Of a DNA stretch of 64,000 nucleotides, positions 1-15,289 are shown piece by piece. The notes under the pieces were generated by a model. The model made no database searches and had not been told where the DNA came from. It was given only the letters and a program-made list of their open reading frames with translations. The translations under genes were made by a program, and so were the position numbers. Where the stretch lies: assembly GCA_025200525.1 (NCBI GenBank), contig CM045759.1, forward strand, positions 3,596,001 to 3,660,000, written 5' to 3'. Source of the DNA: Camellia lanceoleosa (taxonomy: Eukaryota > Streptophyta > Magnoliopsida > Ericales > Theaceae). Numbering within the stretch: the first letter of the stretch is position 1; each line of letters begins with the position of its first letter.

Positions 1-2
1 CA

Positions 3-3974
<3,972 letters not shown>

Positions 3975-4584
3975 ATGCTTTGTGCAAGTGAACAGCTGGT
4001 CCTCTCGCTTTCTTCTGGTTTCTCTTTATACACTTTGATCCCAGAAATCCTTTATAATAATTTTGATATTGTAACCACGAATTCTGGATTGGATATGCAA
4101 ATTGGTGCAATATGTAGTTTCATGATCTTCTGCTAGGAACATCATTGCGTATTTTTTTTGGTGGGTAAACATTTTCCTTTATATGCTGTACTTGTTTTGC
4201 TTATCTGGTGGTTGTAAAATTGAATTCGTAATATCCCAACAACATTGATGCAATGTGGGTTACTCTGCACAGTTTTGGGTCTCTTTTGAATGCAGTAAAG
4301 CAATGTGATGGCTTTGCAAGTAGTTATGTTTGGAAGGGAGGTCCTAGCCCTTGCCCTCCCGTATCTCATGGTTCTTATTACTGTGTGTTAAGCAAAGCTT
4401 AAAAAGATTGTACATCATGCATAATGCACTACCTTTTCAAGCTCAAAGTGTGTGAGAGCACATGTTAACAAGTCCCATATATATATATATATATATATAT
4501 TGTTAAATGAGAAGCTTTGGTTGAGAGCTAATTGTTTTGTAGCTCATTGGCTTTATTTGGTGCGGCTTACAGGCCCCTTGCAAG
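3975..4584 (+). other. RBX1 3' UTR and downstream flank
   Basis: After the RBX1 stop the sequence is T-rich, with AATAAT-like words near 4054 and TGTAA words that could serve 3' end formation. An AT dinucleotide run lies at about 4479-4500. No other gene is supported here; a short - strand ORF at 4142-4369 has no recognisable homology. Confidence 0.5.
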
Positions 4585-5639
4585 TGTTATAATTTTTTTT
4601 TTACTATGGTTTTAATTTTTTAGAAATTAATTTTTTTAAAATTTTTTTTTGTTTTTAGTGAATATTTTTAAAATTTTAAGTAATTTTTTTTCACTTTTTT
4701 AGATTTTTTTATTTAGATGTATTTAAAAAATAAAATATTTGTAAAAGAATTTAAAAAAAAATTAATGAATATTCAAGAATATAAAAAATAGATTGAATTT
4801 TTGTATTTTTTTAAGGGTAAATTTTATTTTTTCCCCTTATAATTTAGGTCATATGTGAATTATTTCCCTGACATTCGAATATCATTACATTATTCCTTTA
4901 TGGATGAAGGAATAAAATGTACAGTTAGCTTTTTTATTTATTATAATAGATTGTATAGTACATAATGGAGTAAAATGTACTGTTAGTTTTTTCATCTATT
5001 CTAACGGATTGTATAGTACGTGTGAGTAATGTGTAATTGGGTATGAAAATATGATTTTTTGTTCAAATTAAATAACTAAAATGTCCTCATCTTTATCACC
5101 AATTTTCAAAGCAATCTTTCTTCTTTATTTTTCAAAACCCAGATCTGGAAACCTTTATCCAGAAAAGGGGGGGGAGGTAAAATTACAAACTCGAGAGATC
5201 TAAATTGAACAGATTTGTTAATTCCTTTCTGCCAATATTCTTGTGTCAAACAATTAACTAAAATGAAAGGATGATTTTTTTTGAAAAAAATGAAGTTTTT
5301 CAAGTGGTAGTCTCCTCTCTCAGAGAGATGAACAAAGCAAACAAAACGAAGAGAAAAATAGCTCTTTCAATGTTTCAATTTTAGCACAAACATTTTTATG
5401 TTTGAAAAGAAATCGATTAATCTAGAAAAATGACTGCATGAAGAAGAACACAAGTTTAAAATGAGTTTACCACAGATCTAAATCTCAGATCCAGATCTAC
5501 CACATCTCAGATCCCAATCCCAAAAATTAAAAAATATTAAAAAAATCCCAACAATGATTCCACCAAGTTAGAAGTCCAAATGCAAGACACAAAACCCCAT
5601 TACATCAGAACCATATGAGAGAGAGAGAGAGTGGTGAAG

Positions 5640-5790
5640 ATGGCCTTGTATTTCCGGCGCCGACACGGTGATTCAGTGCCGTCGGAGCCTCGTTGTAGGC
5701 AGTGGTGGTGGTCAGATCGATAGATCAGCGGCAATGGAGGTCACAAACAGCGGTGACGGAGGGCGGCGATCGCAGATGATGATGAGAATC
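5640..5790. other. GC-rich block inside the MULE, possible captured 5' gene end
   Basis: This stretch (CCGGCGCCGACACGGTG onward) is far richer in G and C than anything within 2 kb on either side. On the - strand it looks like the start of a plant coding exon, with clustered GCCG and CGCC words, and the adjacent 5480-5560 has a leader-like GATCTAGATC-rich tract. No protein family is recognised. Confidence 0.35.
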
Positions 5791-5872
5791 AGTGTTTGAA
5801 TTCGAATAGATGATGATGAAGAAACAGTGTCTGAATTCACAGATTTGTATATAATATTTGTGTGTTAATTTT

Positions 5873-6046
5873 TTTTTTTTTGGTTCACCACCCGGTATCC
5901 GACCCTTAGGCCGACTAATCCGGATTCGGGGAGTAGTTTTGGATGGTTAGACTCAAATCCCCTCCCAATTGGCGATGCGGGGAATCGAACCGTGGTCCTT
6001 CCTACCAAGTCAAGCTCCAATCGCCACTTGACCACCAACCAATTGG
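5873..6046 (-). mobile_element. tRNA-derived SINE with perfect target duplication
   Basis: On the - strand the unit begins near 6046 with an A box (TGGTCAAGTGG, 6024-6034) and a B box GGTTCGATTCC (5981-5991) that fits the RNA polymerase III consensus. It runs through a tRNA-unrelated body and ends in poly-A, seen as poly-T at about 5873-5881. Direct copies of TATTTGTGTGTTAATTTT flank it at 5855-5872 and 6047-6064. It inserted into the MULE and is therefore younger than it. Confidence 0.88.
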
Positions 6047-6783
6047 TATTTGTGTGTTAATTTTAATTGGTTTGTTTGATTGATGAATTGATTAATTAAT
6101 TAGTTTGTTTCAAATTACACCACTGCACATATATATGTATATATATATATATATATATTGGCAGAAATAATCTCACAATTTATTGTGTAATACTCACTAA
6201 ATTCTAACTGAGCAAAAAAAAGTGAATAATTGGTTTGAATTTTAAATTTGAAGGCAAATTGAACATTAATTAATTTTTGATAAAAATTATATTGTTTAAA
6301 TTAATTTGTTAAATCAAAATCCTAATTTCAAATATTGAAACTCTAAGTTATCTCTCTTACTCTTGTTAATTCAAATCTCTTACTCTTCTCAATTCAAATG
6401 CACGACTGTTGAATGAGAAATACTAATCAAATGTTATATATACAAGGACAAAATAGTTTTTTTACTTCTGATGCGCACTTTACTCCATCAATCACAAAGG
6501 AATTATGTGGTGATATTCGAACATCAGGAAGGTAATTCGCACATGGCCTAAACCATAAGGGGTAAAGTGAAGTTTGCCATTTTTTTAATATTCTTGATAT
6601 TTTGTGAATTTTTTTTTACAAATATTATACTTGTTAAGTGTATTTATGTTAGGTCTATTTAAAAATTAATTTTTTTTTTGTACTTAGAATATTAAAAAAA
6701 TTTAATGAAAATAAAAAAAACAGAAAATAAAAAAATTTTATTTTTTAAAAAGTGAACCTTGAAAATTTAAACTAAACCAGCTG

Positions 6784-6826
6784 TTTTTTTTTTTTTTTTT
6801 TTTTTTTTTTTTGGGGGGGGGGGGGG
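6784..6826. repeat. Poly-T followed by poly-G tract
   Basis: About 29 T are followed directly by about 14 G. This kind of junction is replication-slippage prone and hard to sequence, so exact lengths should not be trusted. It lies just outside the right half of MITE copy A. Confidence 0.8.
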
Positions 6827-7462
6827 AGTGTTTTTAAGTGTTTGGAGCAAATTTTGCTCACAATTTGAGGCAAAAATAGCATAAATGAGTTGGAATTTGT
6901 TTTTGCTTATTGGGAAGTTGATAGAAGCCGGAGGTGTGTATTTAGTTTTTGTTATTTGATTATTAATTTTTAGTATGTAAAAAGTAGTACCAAACAGACT
7001 CATTATTTGTTTCTGAAGTGTTTTGTTTTTGGCTCAAGAATGTTGATTTATATGGCTGTGATTCTATGCGAAATGTTGAGATTATTTTAGGTTTAAGATT
7101 GTTTTATACCTTTTTTTTTTTTTTTTTTTTTTTTTTGACAATTTATAGATTGCTTTATACTGTCGACACTGTAACAGGTACAAAAGTTGCAACCAACACA
7201 AGGCACAATACGAATCCATCTAGCTAATTTTGAAAGTGCCATGAATAAATCAATTTAAAAAGTTTATGGATCTAATGGTTTGTTTGTTTTGACGAAAAAT
7301 ATTTTTTTAAAAAATATTTTTTGTATTTTCTAGTGTTTAATACGATGGGAAACAAAAGTTAAAAATATTTTCAATAGTCAATGGAAAAAAAATTTATTTG
7401 GACGGAAAATGTTTTTTACTTTTAAAAGACAGAAAACGTTTTCTAAATTAAATTTTTATTAA

Positions 7463-7770
7463 TGCCCCAACATTGTCACCGCTACTATCACCTTTACTAT
7501 CATGACCACCATCACAATAGTTGCCACCGCCACCACCTCCACTGCTATTACAACACTACTACCACCACCACCACTTCCACATTATTACTATCACCACCAC
7601 CACCATCACCGTCGTTGCTGTCACTATCTCCACCACCACCACAACACTACTACCACTTTCGCACTACCACAACTACCGCCACTGTTGCCACCACCCCCAT
7701 CCCCACACCTCTATCTCTATCTCTATCACCACCTCTTCTACCCCACCTCCAACACTACTACCACCACTAA
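7463..7770. repeat. Imperfect CAC/ACC trinucleotide tract
   Basis: Roughly 300 bases are dominated by CAC, ACC and ACT triplets with TATCTCTAT interruptions. All three forward frames are open because the unit avoids stops, giving His-, Thr- and Pro-rich conceptual peptides. I regard these as artefacts, not genes. Confidence 0.85.
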
Positions 7771-7796
7771 TGCACTAATATTATTAGTGCATTAGT
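7766..7796. repeat. Near-perfect 31-bp palindrome
   Basis: ACTAATGCACTAATA (7766-7780) is followed by a single T and then its exact reverse complement (7782-7796). It sits exactly at the right edge of the CAC-rich tract and could extrude as a cruciform. Confidence 0.9.
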
Positions 7797-8267
7797 TTCA
7801 AGAATGCAACCAAGCATAGAAAAATATTTTTATGGAAAACATTTTTTGAAAAACAATTCTTGTAGGAAATGATTTTCATTGAAAAATGTTTTCTGTCGAA
7901 GCAAACAGAACGTAAAAGTAATTTTCAAATTCATTGTAAATCTATTGTTCCATAAATGGATGGATTCGTGCTCTAAAAATTCAAGTTTGTGAACTTTAAA
8001 AAATGGAATAATGTGAATTTGAGCATGGAAGTAGTTTTACTATTTTTTTGAAAGTATTTACTTTTTTTTTCGTGTGCAAAATATGTAACAGGTTAACGCT
8101 TAGATTTACAGTTCAATCAAGATCCAAAACAAGTAATTATCTAGTATTTTTGGAATATTATTTTGGTTATTTATTGTACAAGGTTGTGGGAGGCAAAAAA
8201 TAAAGAGTTTCATTCCGAACAAAAAATGTGTAGAATCCAAGTAAGATACACTCTGACGATTAGAATA

Positions 8268-8545
8268 GTAGGACTACAGGTCTAGGACTAGAAGAGTCCA
8301 AGAGAACAAGACTAGAGGTCTAGGTCCAGACATGTAGGTCTAGAAGAGTTGGTCTAGAGGTCCAGGGAGCTAGGACCAGAGATTTAGGTCTAGACATGCA
8401 AATCCATAATCAGAGGACCAGAGGAGACCAGGGGACTAGGACTAGGGATCTGGGTGTAGACATACGGGTGCAGAACCGCAGGCGTAGGACTAGAAGACCA
8501 GGTCCAGAGGTCCAGGGATCTAGGCCAAAAGGCCAGGTCCAGAAG
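8268..8545 (+). repeat. Degenerate GGTCTAGA/GGTCCAGA minisatellite
   Basis: The words TCTAGGACTAGAAGA, GGTCTAGACATG, GGTCCAGGGA and GGACTAGG recur in loose order with irregular spacing of about 10 to 25 bases. The run is one-stranded: AGGTCTAGA and AGGACCAGA variants all lie on the + strand. It precedes a TATA-containing stretch and may be part of an unclassified LTR. Confidence 0.65.
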
Positions 8546-9110
8546 GCATGGCCCTCAAGGGCAGACTTGGTCAAAGCCTGGTTTTACTTTAAGGGCCAAC
8601 CACTCTTAGAAATCCGTGATAATAGAACATGATTCCACAAAAAGTAAGCTGAATGTGAAGAGTAGTAGGGGAAGTGGAACTAACTCTAACAACCACATTG
8701 GATACTATATAAAGCCATACCAAAGTGAGAAAAAAGGTAGACAACTAATTAACATTACTTTGGGCTGCTCTTATCTTTATATTTTTTTAGTCCATAACTG
8801 TTAAGTTTATTAATTTAAGTATTGGAGAGTTCCTTAGTTGCCCACCAACCGAAGTCTTTATATTTTCTTGAGTGTTTTTGGTGAGATTCAACTGTGTTCT
8901 TTCCGGAGTGTTGCTGCATTTAAGGTGGTTCAATTTTTACCCACCACAAAGGTAATTCTATACCCATGATACCAGCCAAGAAGCCCTTCAAATAAAGCCC
9001 ATTAAATAACTTCATTAGGGTAAGACATTCATCAATATAAAGGAGATACAACAATGATTCATCTACACAATTTCTCTCTCTCAAATCTGACTATTATCGG
9101 TAAGAGCAGG
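8546..9110 (+). other. Promoter-like, LTR-like stretch without ORF
   Basis: There is a TATA-like ACTATATAAAGCC near 8702 followed by a T-rich region with no long ORF, then about 150 bases of mixed sequence. Together with the minisatellite it resembles U3-R organisation of an LTR, but no TG..CA ends or target duplication could be fixed. Confidence 0.3.
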
Positions 9111-10398
9111 GGCGGAGGCAGTCAAGGACCAGGGGGGTCACGTGCCCCTCCTGGGATTTTGAATTTTTTTTTTTTTAACATAAAGAAAATATTTTAAATA
9201 AAAAAATTTATAAAAATATTATTTAAAGTGAAATGTCAATGATACTTTGAAAATTATGAGAACAATAATGATTATTTTGATTGAAAGTAAAGAGATTATG
9301 ATAAGTTATATTATTATTTATAAAAATTTCAATATAATGGTGATGTCTATAATTATTGACATGCAAACATAATTAACCTTAATGAAGATATATGAAATTT
9401 ATTGGATTGTTACATACATTTGACATGTAGAGTTTGTCCTCCATATGTTTTTTTCCATTCATAATTAAAATGACCATTATATAAATTATAATCAAGTAAC
9501 ACATCTTCAATTATAAAAAAAAATAAAAAATTACAATAGGTCATAACTAATATTAAAATGAGTCATAACCAACTATTACTTGATATATAGTAATAGCTAA
9601 AATAAGAACCACAAGAAGTTATAACTAAATTATATCTAACACTATAATGTGTTATAACTAAAGCTCACGAAAATCATAATTACGACATATGATAGACACT
9701 TTTTTTTATGGTGTGTTTTATAAAATTTTTCTACTAAAATATATTATTTCTATCTCAACTTATCTACTTTTTTAATTTTTCAATCTACCTATAAATAGTT
9801 ACTCCCCAATATTTATATAAAATTTAATCTCAAATCCTATAATTTAAAATTCACATTTATCCAAATGGACTCTTAATATTTAAGTTTAGTAATATCTCAT
9901 TGTTGTTTATTATAAAAATAAAAAAAAAAAATTTCTTGGTCAAAGTTTTTCAAAAATACTTTTCAGAAAATTCTACTTTCTTGTTTTTCGGGGTTTTTTT
10001 TTTTTACTGAATTTTTTTAATTTTTAGACATGTCTAGCATAAATATACCTAACAAGTAAAGAATTTGTGAAAAAAACCTTTTAAAAATTCACTAAATACC
10101 AAAAATATAAAAAAAAATATATATGAAAATTCTGCACATTATTTGTATTTTTATGTATTTATTATTTTTTAAAAATATTTTTTCACAAAATTTTTAAATA
10201 CATCTAAGTAAAATTCATTTAAAAAAGTAAAAAAAAATATTTTTAAAATTTTAAAAATATTCACTAAAAACAAAAAAATACGAAAATCAAAAAACTCAAT
10301 TTTTAAAAAACTTAATTCAAAAAACTCAAACCAAACACACTGATGTTATCATTAATTTGTGCCCTCTCTCCATCAAATTCCTGACTACGTCACTGAAT
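9111..10398. mobile_element. Candidate DNA transposon remnant with GGCGGAGGCAG ends
   Basis: The left end (GGGGCGGAGGCAGTCAAGGA, then GGTCACGTGCCCC) resembles the reverse complement of the right end (AGTGACGTAGTCAGGAATTT, then GAGAGAGGGCACA) near 10360-10398. Such GGCGGAGCCAG-type ends are common on anonymous plant elements. The interior is AT-rich without ORF and contains MITE copy B. A short TAAGAG may be the duplication, but it is too short to rely on. Confidence 0.45.
9935..10338 (-). mobile_element. AT-rich MITE copy B
   Basis: This is an inverted copy of the element at 11834-12252. The left edge CTTGGTCAAAG..CTTTTCAGAAAATTC corresponds to the right edge of copy C, and the right edge AAAACTCAAACCAAACACA to its left edge GTGTTTGGTTTGAGTTTT. 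The two copies form a large inverted repeat with about 1.5 kb between them. Confidence 0.7.
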
Positions 10399-10605
10399 AA
10401 GAGTCTTGTCTTTTACCGATAAAAGTCTCATTTAGGAGATTCAAAAGAAAAAATTATGTGAATAAATCATTAATTGGAGGAGATATTCTTTGAAAGACAG
10501 GTCTGTCTCAGCTATGCCATGTAAAAAACACTTTATGTGAATTAATTTTATATTCACACATTTATTAAATCAAACTAATAATAAAGGGTTATGTCTGTGT
10601 TTACA

Positions 10606-10730
10606 AAGTCCTACCTTTCAAGGCTCAAATCCACAGTTTGACTGAGAGGGTGACCTTGACCGTCGACCCTTTAGGACCGGAATTCAAAGGAATTTTCAAG
10701 CCGTTCAATTCAAACTTTAGAAAGTATTTT
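10606..10730 (+). repeat. Dispersed repeat R1, copy 1
   Basis: CTACCTTTCAAGGCTCAAAT, ACAGTTTGACTGAGA and GGAATTTTCAAGCCGTTCAA occur here in the same order as at 12640-12890. The word GGCTCAAATCC is close to a polymerase III B box, but no A box or poly-A was found, so a SINE origin is unproven. Confidence 0.45.
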
Positions 10731-11273
10731 GAGAACTACTTGTTTTAGTTATTTTAATTTTTTATGTAAAGATAAATAAAAAAATAAAAAGAATAATTAA
10801 TTTTTTAACAGTGATTTTTTTAATTTTTTTAATTATTTTAGATGGTTCTCAATTAACCTTCTCTCTCTCAAACACACTACCACCACCACCCACTAGCATG
10901 TGTATTATAGAATGACTACGACAAAAAGATTTAAAAATAGAGAATCATGTACCATGACTTGTGTTACCTGAAAGAAGTAAACTTACATATATATATATAT
11001 ATATATATTTAAGAATTTAAGATATTTCAAGAGTAATTTTCTTTTAATTATTAGGCATCTAATAAAATTTATGTTTTTTTTTTTTTTTTTCCTTCACGTA
11101 GCAAAACATTTCTATGAGTATTATGATTTATTTTTTATGTTTTGTTTTGACAAAATTTAACTCACATAATAAAAGAATTTGAATTATGTAAAATATAAGT
11201 AGGTGAAGAGTGATTTACGAATAAATGCTCCTAAATTTTATTTATTTATTTATAGTATTGTCCTTTAATTTGG

Positions 11274-11369
11274 CATTGTTTTGCCTTCATTTTGAAATTT
11301 CACTATTTAAAAGACAGTGAAATTTATTTTTGGGTGAATTAAAAAAAAAAAAATGAAGGCAAAACAATG
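11274..11369. repeat. Hairpin with perfect 20-bp arms
   Basis: CATTGTTTTGCCTTCATTTT at 11274-11293 is exactly reverse-complementary to 11350-11369. The loop of 56 bases carries a related AAATTTCACT/AGTGAAATTT inner pair, and TGAAATTTCATT words repeat just downstream. It is probably the remnant of a small foldback MITE. Confidence 0.75.
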
Positions 11370-11833
11370 AAATTTCATTAACACGTATACAATGAAATTT
11401 CATTGTTTGAAAACAACAAACATTCGTCAAGTTTGTTTTTTTCTTCAAAATTTTATATTTAACATTAGTCTTGTTTACTGAATCTCAATAAAAGAAATTT
11501 AAAATTACATTTCTTTTAAAAAGCGGGAAACTTAATAAAAAAAATTATAACAATTTAAGTTTGAAAATCCTATAGAGTAAATAGGGATATTTTGGTAGTC
11601 GCATTGTGCATAAAGCACGTCTTGCCCTTCTTAAGCAAAACTTATTGACATTTCCTTTTCTCATGAAAAAATTATTGTAAGGACTTATCAGGCTTTGCAC
11701 AAAGTAAATATAATATATTTTTTTTTTGGAGAAAATTATAACTATCTCGCTTAAGTTTCTGACAATTGTAAAACTCTTTGTAGTTTTTTTTTTTTTTCAA
11801 AAATAATTTCTAATAATTTTTAAAAATTACATT

Positions 11834-12252
11834 GTGTTTGGTTTGAGTTTTTTAAAAACTGAATTTTTTGGTTTTCGTATTTTTTTATTTTTAGTGAATA
11901 TTTTTAAAATTAAATTTTTTTTTTTTTTACTTTTTTAGATGCACCTTACTTAAATGTATCTAAAAAGTAAAAAATTTGTGAAAAAATATTTTTAAAAATT
12001 AATAAATACATAAAAATATAAAAAATGTACTAAATTCTCATATTTTTTTTGTATTTTTGGTATTTAGTGAATTTTAAAAGATTTTTTTCAATTTTTTTTT
12101 TTTATTTTTTAGGTATATTTATGTTAGGTATGTCTAAAAATTAAAAAAAAATTGCTTAAAATATTAAAAAAATTCAGTAAAAACAAAAAAATACGAAAAA
12201 AATAAGAAAGTAGAATTTTCTGAAAAGTGTTTTTAGAAAATGATAACCAAGC
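11834..12252 (+). mobile_element. AT-rich MITE copy C (best preserved)
   Basis: It runs from GTGTTTGGTTTGAGTTTT to AAAATGATAACCAAGC. The outermost bases, GTTTGGTT at the left and AACCAAGC at the right, are complementary and so form short terminal inverted repeats. Copies A and B share the internal landmarks. There is no coding capacity; the ORF at 12124-12306 on the - strand is an artefact of AT-rich sequence. Confidence 0.7.
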
Positions 12253-12639
12253 AATCTCACATTTTGTTGACACCATGAAGACTATTGGACTCTGTATTAG
12301 GCCCAACTAATGCCCATCACCATTGAGAAAGATGAAGTATGTGATATTTGAAAATGACCTAATAGAAATCAACTGGTTTTCATATGCAATTTGATAGCTC
12401 AAGATTTGGGCCAAATGATATCATATTGGTCTGGTTCAAGTCACATGTCTTTCATAATTGTTGACTATGATGATTCACCGTTTAGGAATTGACCTTTTTA
12501 CTATTTTTTTTTTTTACAAAAATGTATAAAAACTAAATTAATATTTTAATTTTTTTTATTAAAATATTTTTTCCCCCAAACACTCCAAATTTGTATAAAA
12601 GATGTCAATCTTTATTTCATTAATTACCTTACCTTCCTT

Positions 12640-12890
12640 GCTAAGGGTCAAATCCATAGTTTGATTGAGACCTAGGCCTATTTTGTAAAATATGTTAAAA
12701 GTTAGGTTTTTTTTTTTTTTTTTTGAAAAAAATACAAAAAAATAAAAAGTGATGTGACCTAAAAAATTAAAAAAAATTTAAAATATTAATTTTTAACCAA
12801 TCTTTTTAAAAATTAACTTTTAACCAAACTAACTTTCAAAACCAGAATTGAGAGGAATTTTCATGCCGCTGAATTCGGAATTCAAGTCTC
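12640..12890 (+). repeat. Dispersed repeat R1, copy 2
   Basis: It carries the same landmarks as copy 1 (TCAAATCCATAGTTTGATTG; then AGAGGAATTTTCATGCCGCT) but with about 120 extra AT-rich bases in the middle. An A run follows near 12921. Confidence 0.45.
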
Positions 12891-13441
12891 CCTCTCTCTC
12901 ACAAAACACACAAGGCCGAAAAAAAAAAAGAAGCATTTAGGAAGTTGAAAATATGCTAACAAGTGAAATTATCAAAATATCTTTGTGTGTGTGTGAATAA
13001 GCCAAAAAAAAAAAAAAAAAAAAAAAAATTTGTATATGGTAATATGATTAATTTACAATTTTGTAAATGACATGACATTATATTAAAATAATTTTGGGAA
13101 AAAAAAGTGCTTATTTCTATCTTTCCAAATAATTTTGTGAATAAGCCAAAAAATTCCTTATTTCCATTTTTCTAAAATAGGCCTAAATTACTTTATCCCT
13201 TTATCCAAATAGCTTCATAATTATTGAATTATATAAAAATCTTAACACAATTTAATTTAATCTTGTGCTAAGATATGAAATTTAATATCATCGTTAGTTT
13301 TTGTATAATAATACAAAACACTGAATGCATTAAACTATCATACTTACATGAAGAAAATGAATTTCACAGTTTCTTCTCCATAACATACATCTCAATTATG
13401 AAGTTCTTACACTGTATATCTGTCTATAAGACGTGTATATA
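12891..13441. other. AT-rich spacer
   Basis: An A run lies at about 13005-13028, and the words GAATAAGCCAAAAAA occur twice (near 12985 and 13139). The 68-codon + strand ORF at 13275-13481 has no recognisable features and I do not call it a gene. Confidence 0.5.
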
Positions 13442-13619
13442 TCTATATAATAAAGCAGAATGGATTTTAAAAATGTGTTAGACACAATTGTCCTACTAGG
13501 ACATTTCAAGGGTCATGATTTATTTATATATTCACATGAATGGCTCAGATAACCCCCTTAATTTTAGATCAATATATATCTACACTTATTCCCGCCTAAA
13601 GAGTCAGTCTCCTATTTCC

Positions 13620-14172
13620 CCACGTCTCTCCACTATTCTATTTTTATCTCTCTCTTCTCACCTTCCCGCTTGCCCACGTCTCCCCCAAACTGCTGAGCTT
13701 GGCCTCTCTGAAAATCATCCTTATCCCTACATTCATAACAGTCCTTCACCGTTTTCTCTCTCTAATCTCTCTCTCATGGTGTCGACTCTCCGCCAACATT
13801 CCCTTCTCCATCCCCTCGCTCCGATCCAAACCCCCACAAATTCGCCTTCCAAAACCAACATTCCCTTCTCTATCTCCTCCCGATAGAGACGATCATCTTT
13901 GCACTCCTACTCTCTCATCAAGCCCTCACTCTCTCTCTAGGGTTTCCGATTCTGCACTTCTCCATCGGATAACTCATCATCCGTTAACCGTCGGTGGGAC
14001 TCGGTGATTCAGGAGGTGTTGAGGAACGCAATTAAGAAGTTCGATAGTGTTGATGTTTTATGGGCTTACCTCCTGTCCTTTGCATTCTGAATTGTTGCCT
14101 CATGTCCATATGGATTTTGGCCAAAAACACGCTTCTTCTGATCAGATTTCTCTCGGAAATTCGTTTCCTGTA
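13620..14172 (+). pseudogene. Captured 5' gene end of unknown identity in the Helitron
   Basis: A CT-rich leader with CTCTCTCTAGGGTTTCCGAT (a common plant 5' UTR word) is followed by a frame reading SVNRRWDSVIQEVLRNAIKK, then FDSVDVLWAYLLSFAF and a stop. A GTAAGT donor follows near 14170. The base composition (GC-richer, with codon-like structure) contrasts with the flanks. I do not recognise the protein. The frame is closed by a stop and has no clear continuation, so it is probably a fragment. Confidence 0.4.
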
Positions 14173-15289
14173 AGTCTTCAATCTATCACAACACCCATTT
14201 GTTTCTAATCGTTTCTGGGTCTTTTTTTTTTTTGCTGATTGAAGTTGGGTTTTCGTTACTTGGGTTTTTGTTTGTGAATATTATCATTAGATATAGGGAT
14301 ACTAAATCATATTGAATTTTATTGAGTAATTAGGTAATTACAGTTACATTTCACAATTTTGATGAAATACAGTGTTAATGGAGTTGATTTACTCTTCCTC
14401 TTACCTTGCCAATTTGCCTAATTATCTTTATTTTCCTAACAGTGTGTATTATTTATTTAAATGTGTGATATGAGTGTTTAAAGTGTTATGAAATTTATAT
14501 TTCAAAGATCACTGTAGTATTAGTTAATTTATTCATTACTTGTGATGTTACTGAGGTTAATTAATTTTGTAGTTGTTCTTAATTGTTGTGTTCTGGGATC
14601 ATTTTAGGCAATGGATTAATTGAAATTGATTTGGTTGTGTGTTTGTGAAACTATTTCAATTTCTGAATATTCAAGGGATTCTGGTGTGTCTTCAGAGCCA
14701 TGGATTCTTGGGTAACTATTTCAGTTTCTGATCATTTTACCCCCATTTTTTTGTTTGTTACAATGGAGACATGTGAAATTCATTTTTTGTTTGATCCTTG
14801 CCTGATTTAGCAATTACGAAAATGATTTATTGTCTTACAAACAATATTGTCATTTCAAGAAAACCTAAATTCATTCATATACCAAGAAACATGGTGAAGT
14901 ATCCTATTTTTTTTCCAGTGGCCCCACCTTAGGTGATACTTACTTCAACAACCGTAGACAACACAATGGGGCCATTGAAATTCAAAGGGACATCCAGATG
15001 CACACTGACTGAACCTATATTGTTATCTTTTATTCTGGGGAATAATTTGTTTGATGGCAATTTTCTTTTGCTCTACAGGGATCTCCTCTACAAGCCTGTT
15101 GTGTTGGGTAAGAAGGCATTATAATGACTACAAATCAGTTGTTATTCCTTCTTTAATTTTAAAGTTCAATTCCCATGTCACATTTCTTGCTTCTGTTGTG
15201 TCTTCAGAGCCATGGATTCTTGGGTAATTGTTTTTTGAATATTCTTTGTACTTTTGGGTAATTGTTTTTTGAATATTCTTTTTTTTTAT

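Larger units (their letters stand above)
4815..6579. mobile_element. MULE-like non-autonomous element with 9-bp target duplication
   Basis: The ends are long inverted repeats. The left arm at 4815-4925 (GGGTAAATTTTATTTTTTCC onward, with TTCGAATATCA inside) matches the reverse complement of about 6470-6579. Direct 9-bp copies of TTTTTTTAA flank it at 4806-4814 and 6580-6588, the size expected for Mutator-like elements. No transposase is present. The middle has a GC-rich block at about 5640-5790 unlike the AT-rich arms, which may be a captured gene fragment, and a SINE. Both the low-complexity duplication and the captured-gene idea are inferences. Confidence 0.7.
4585..6775. mobile_element. AT-rich MITE copy A, split by the MULE-like element
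   Basis: The two halves, about 4585-4814 and 6589-6775, together resemble the uninterrupted copies at 11834-12252 and (inverted) 9935-10338. Shared landmarks in order are TTTTTAGTGAATATTTTTAA, CTTTTTTAGAT, a TACATAAAAATATAAAAAAT-like stretch, then TATTTATGTTAGGT and AATATTAAAAAAATT. The MULE at 4815-6579 sits in the middle, so the MITE is older. Its outer ends are diverged. Confidence 0.6.
7282..7906. mobile_element. Inverted-repeat (MITE-like) element enclosing a CAC-rich tract
   Basis: The left end at 7282 (GTTTGTTTTGACGAAAAATA) matches the reverse complement of the right end at 7881-7906 (GTTTGCTTCGACAGAAAACA) with few mismatches. Inner arms continue with GGAAAATG/TTTTTT words on both sides. 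The centre is the trinucleotide tract at 7463-7770. No transposase is present and no target duplication is clear. Confidence 0.55.

Noticed and set aside
5873..6046. A tRNA gene on the - strand
   Set aside because: It has A and B boxes but no cloverleaf, a long unrelated body, a poly-A tail and a target duplication; it is a SINE.
7462..7795. Three overlapping His/Thr/Pro-rich frames
   Set aside because: Low-complexity CAC trinucleotide tract; all frames open by composition.
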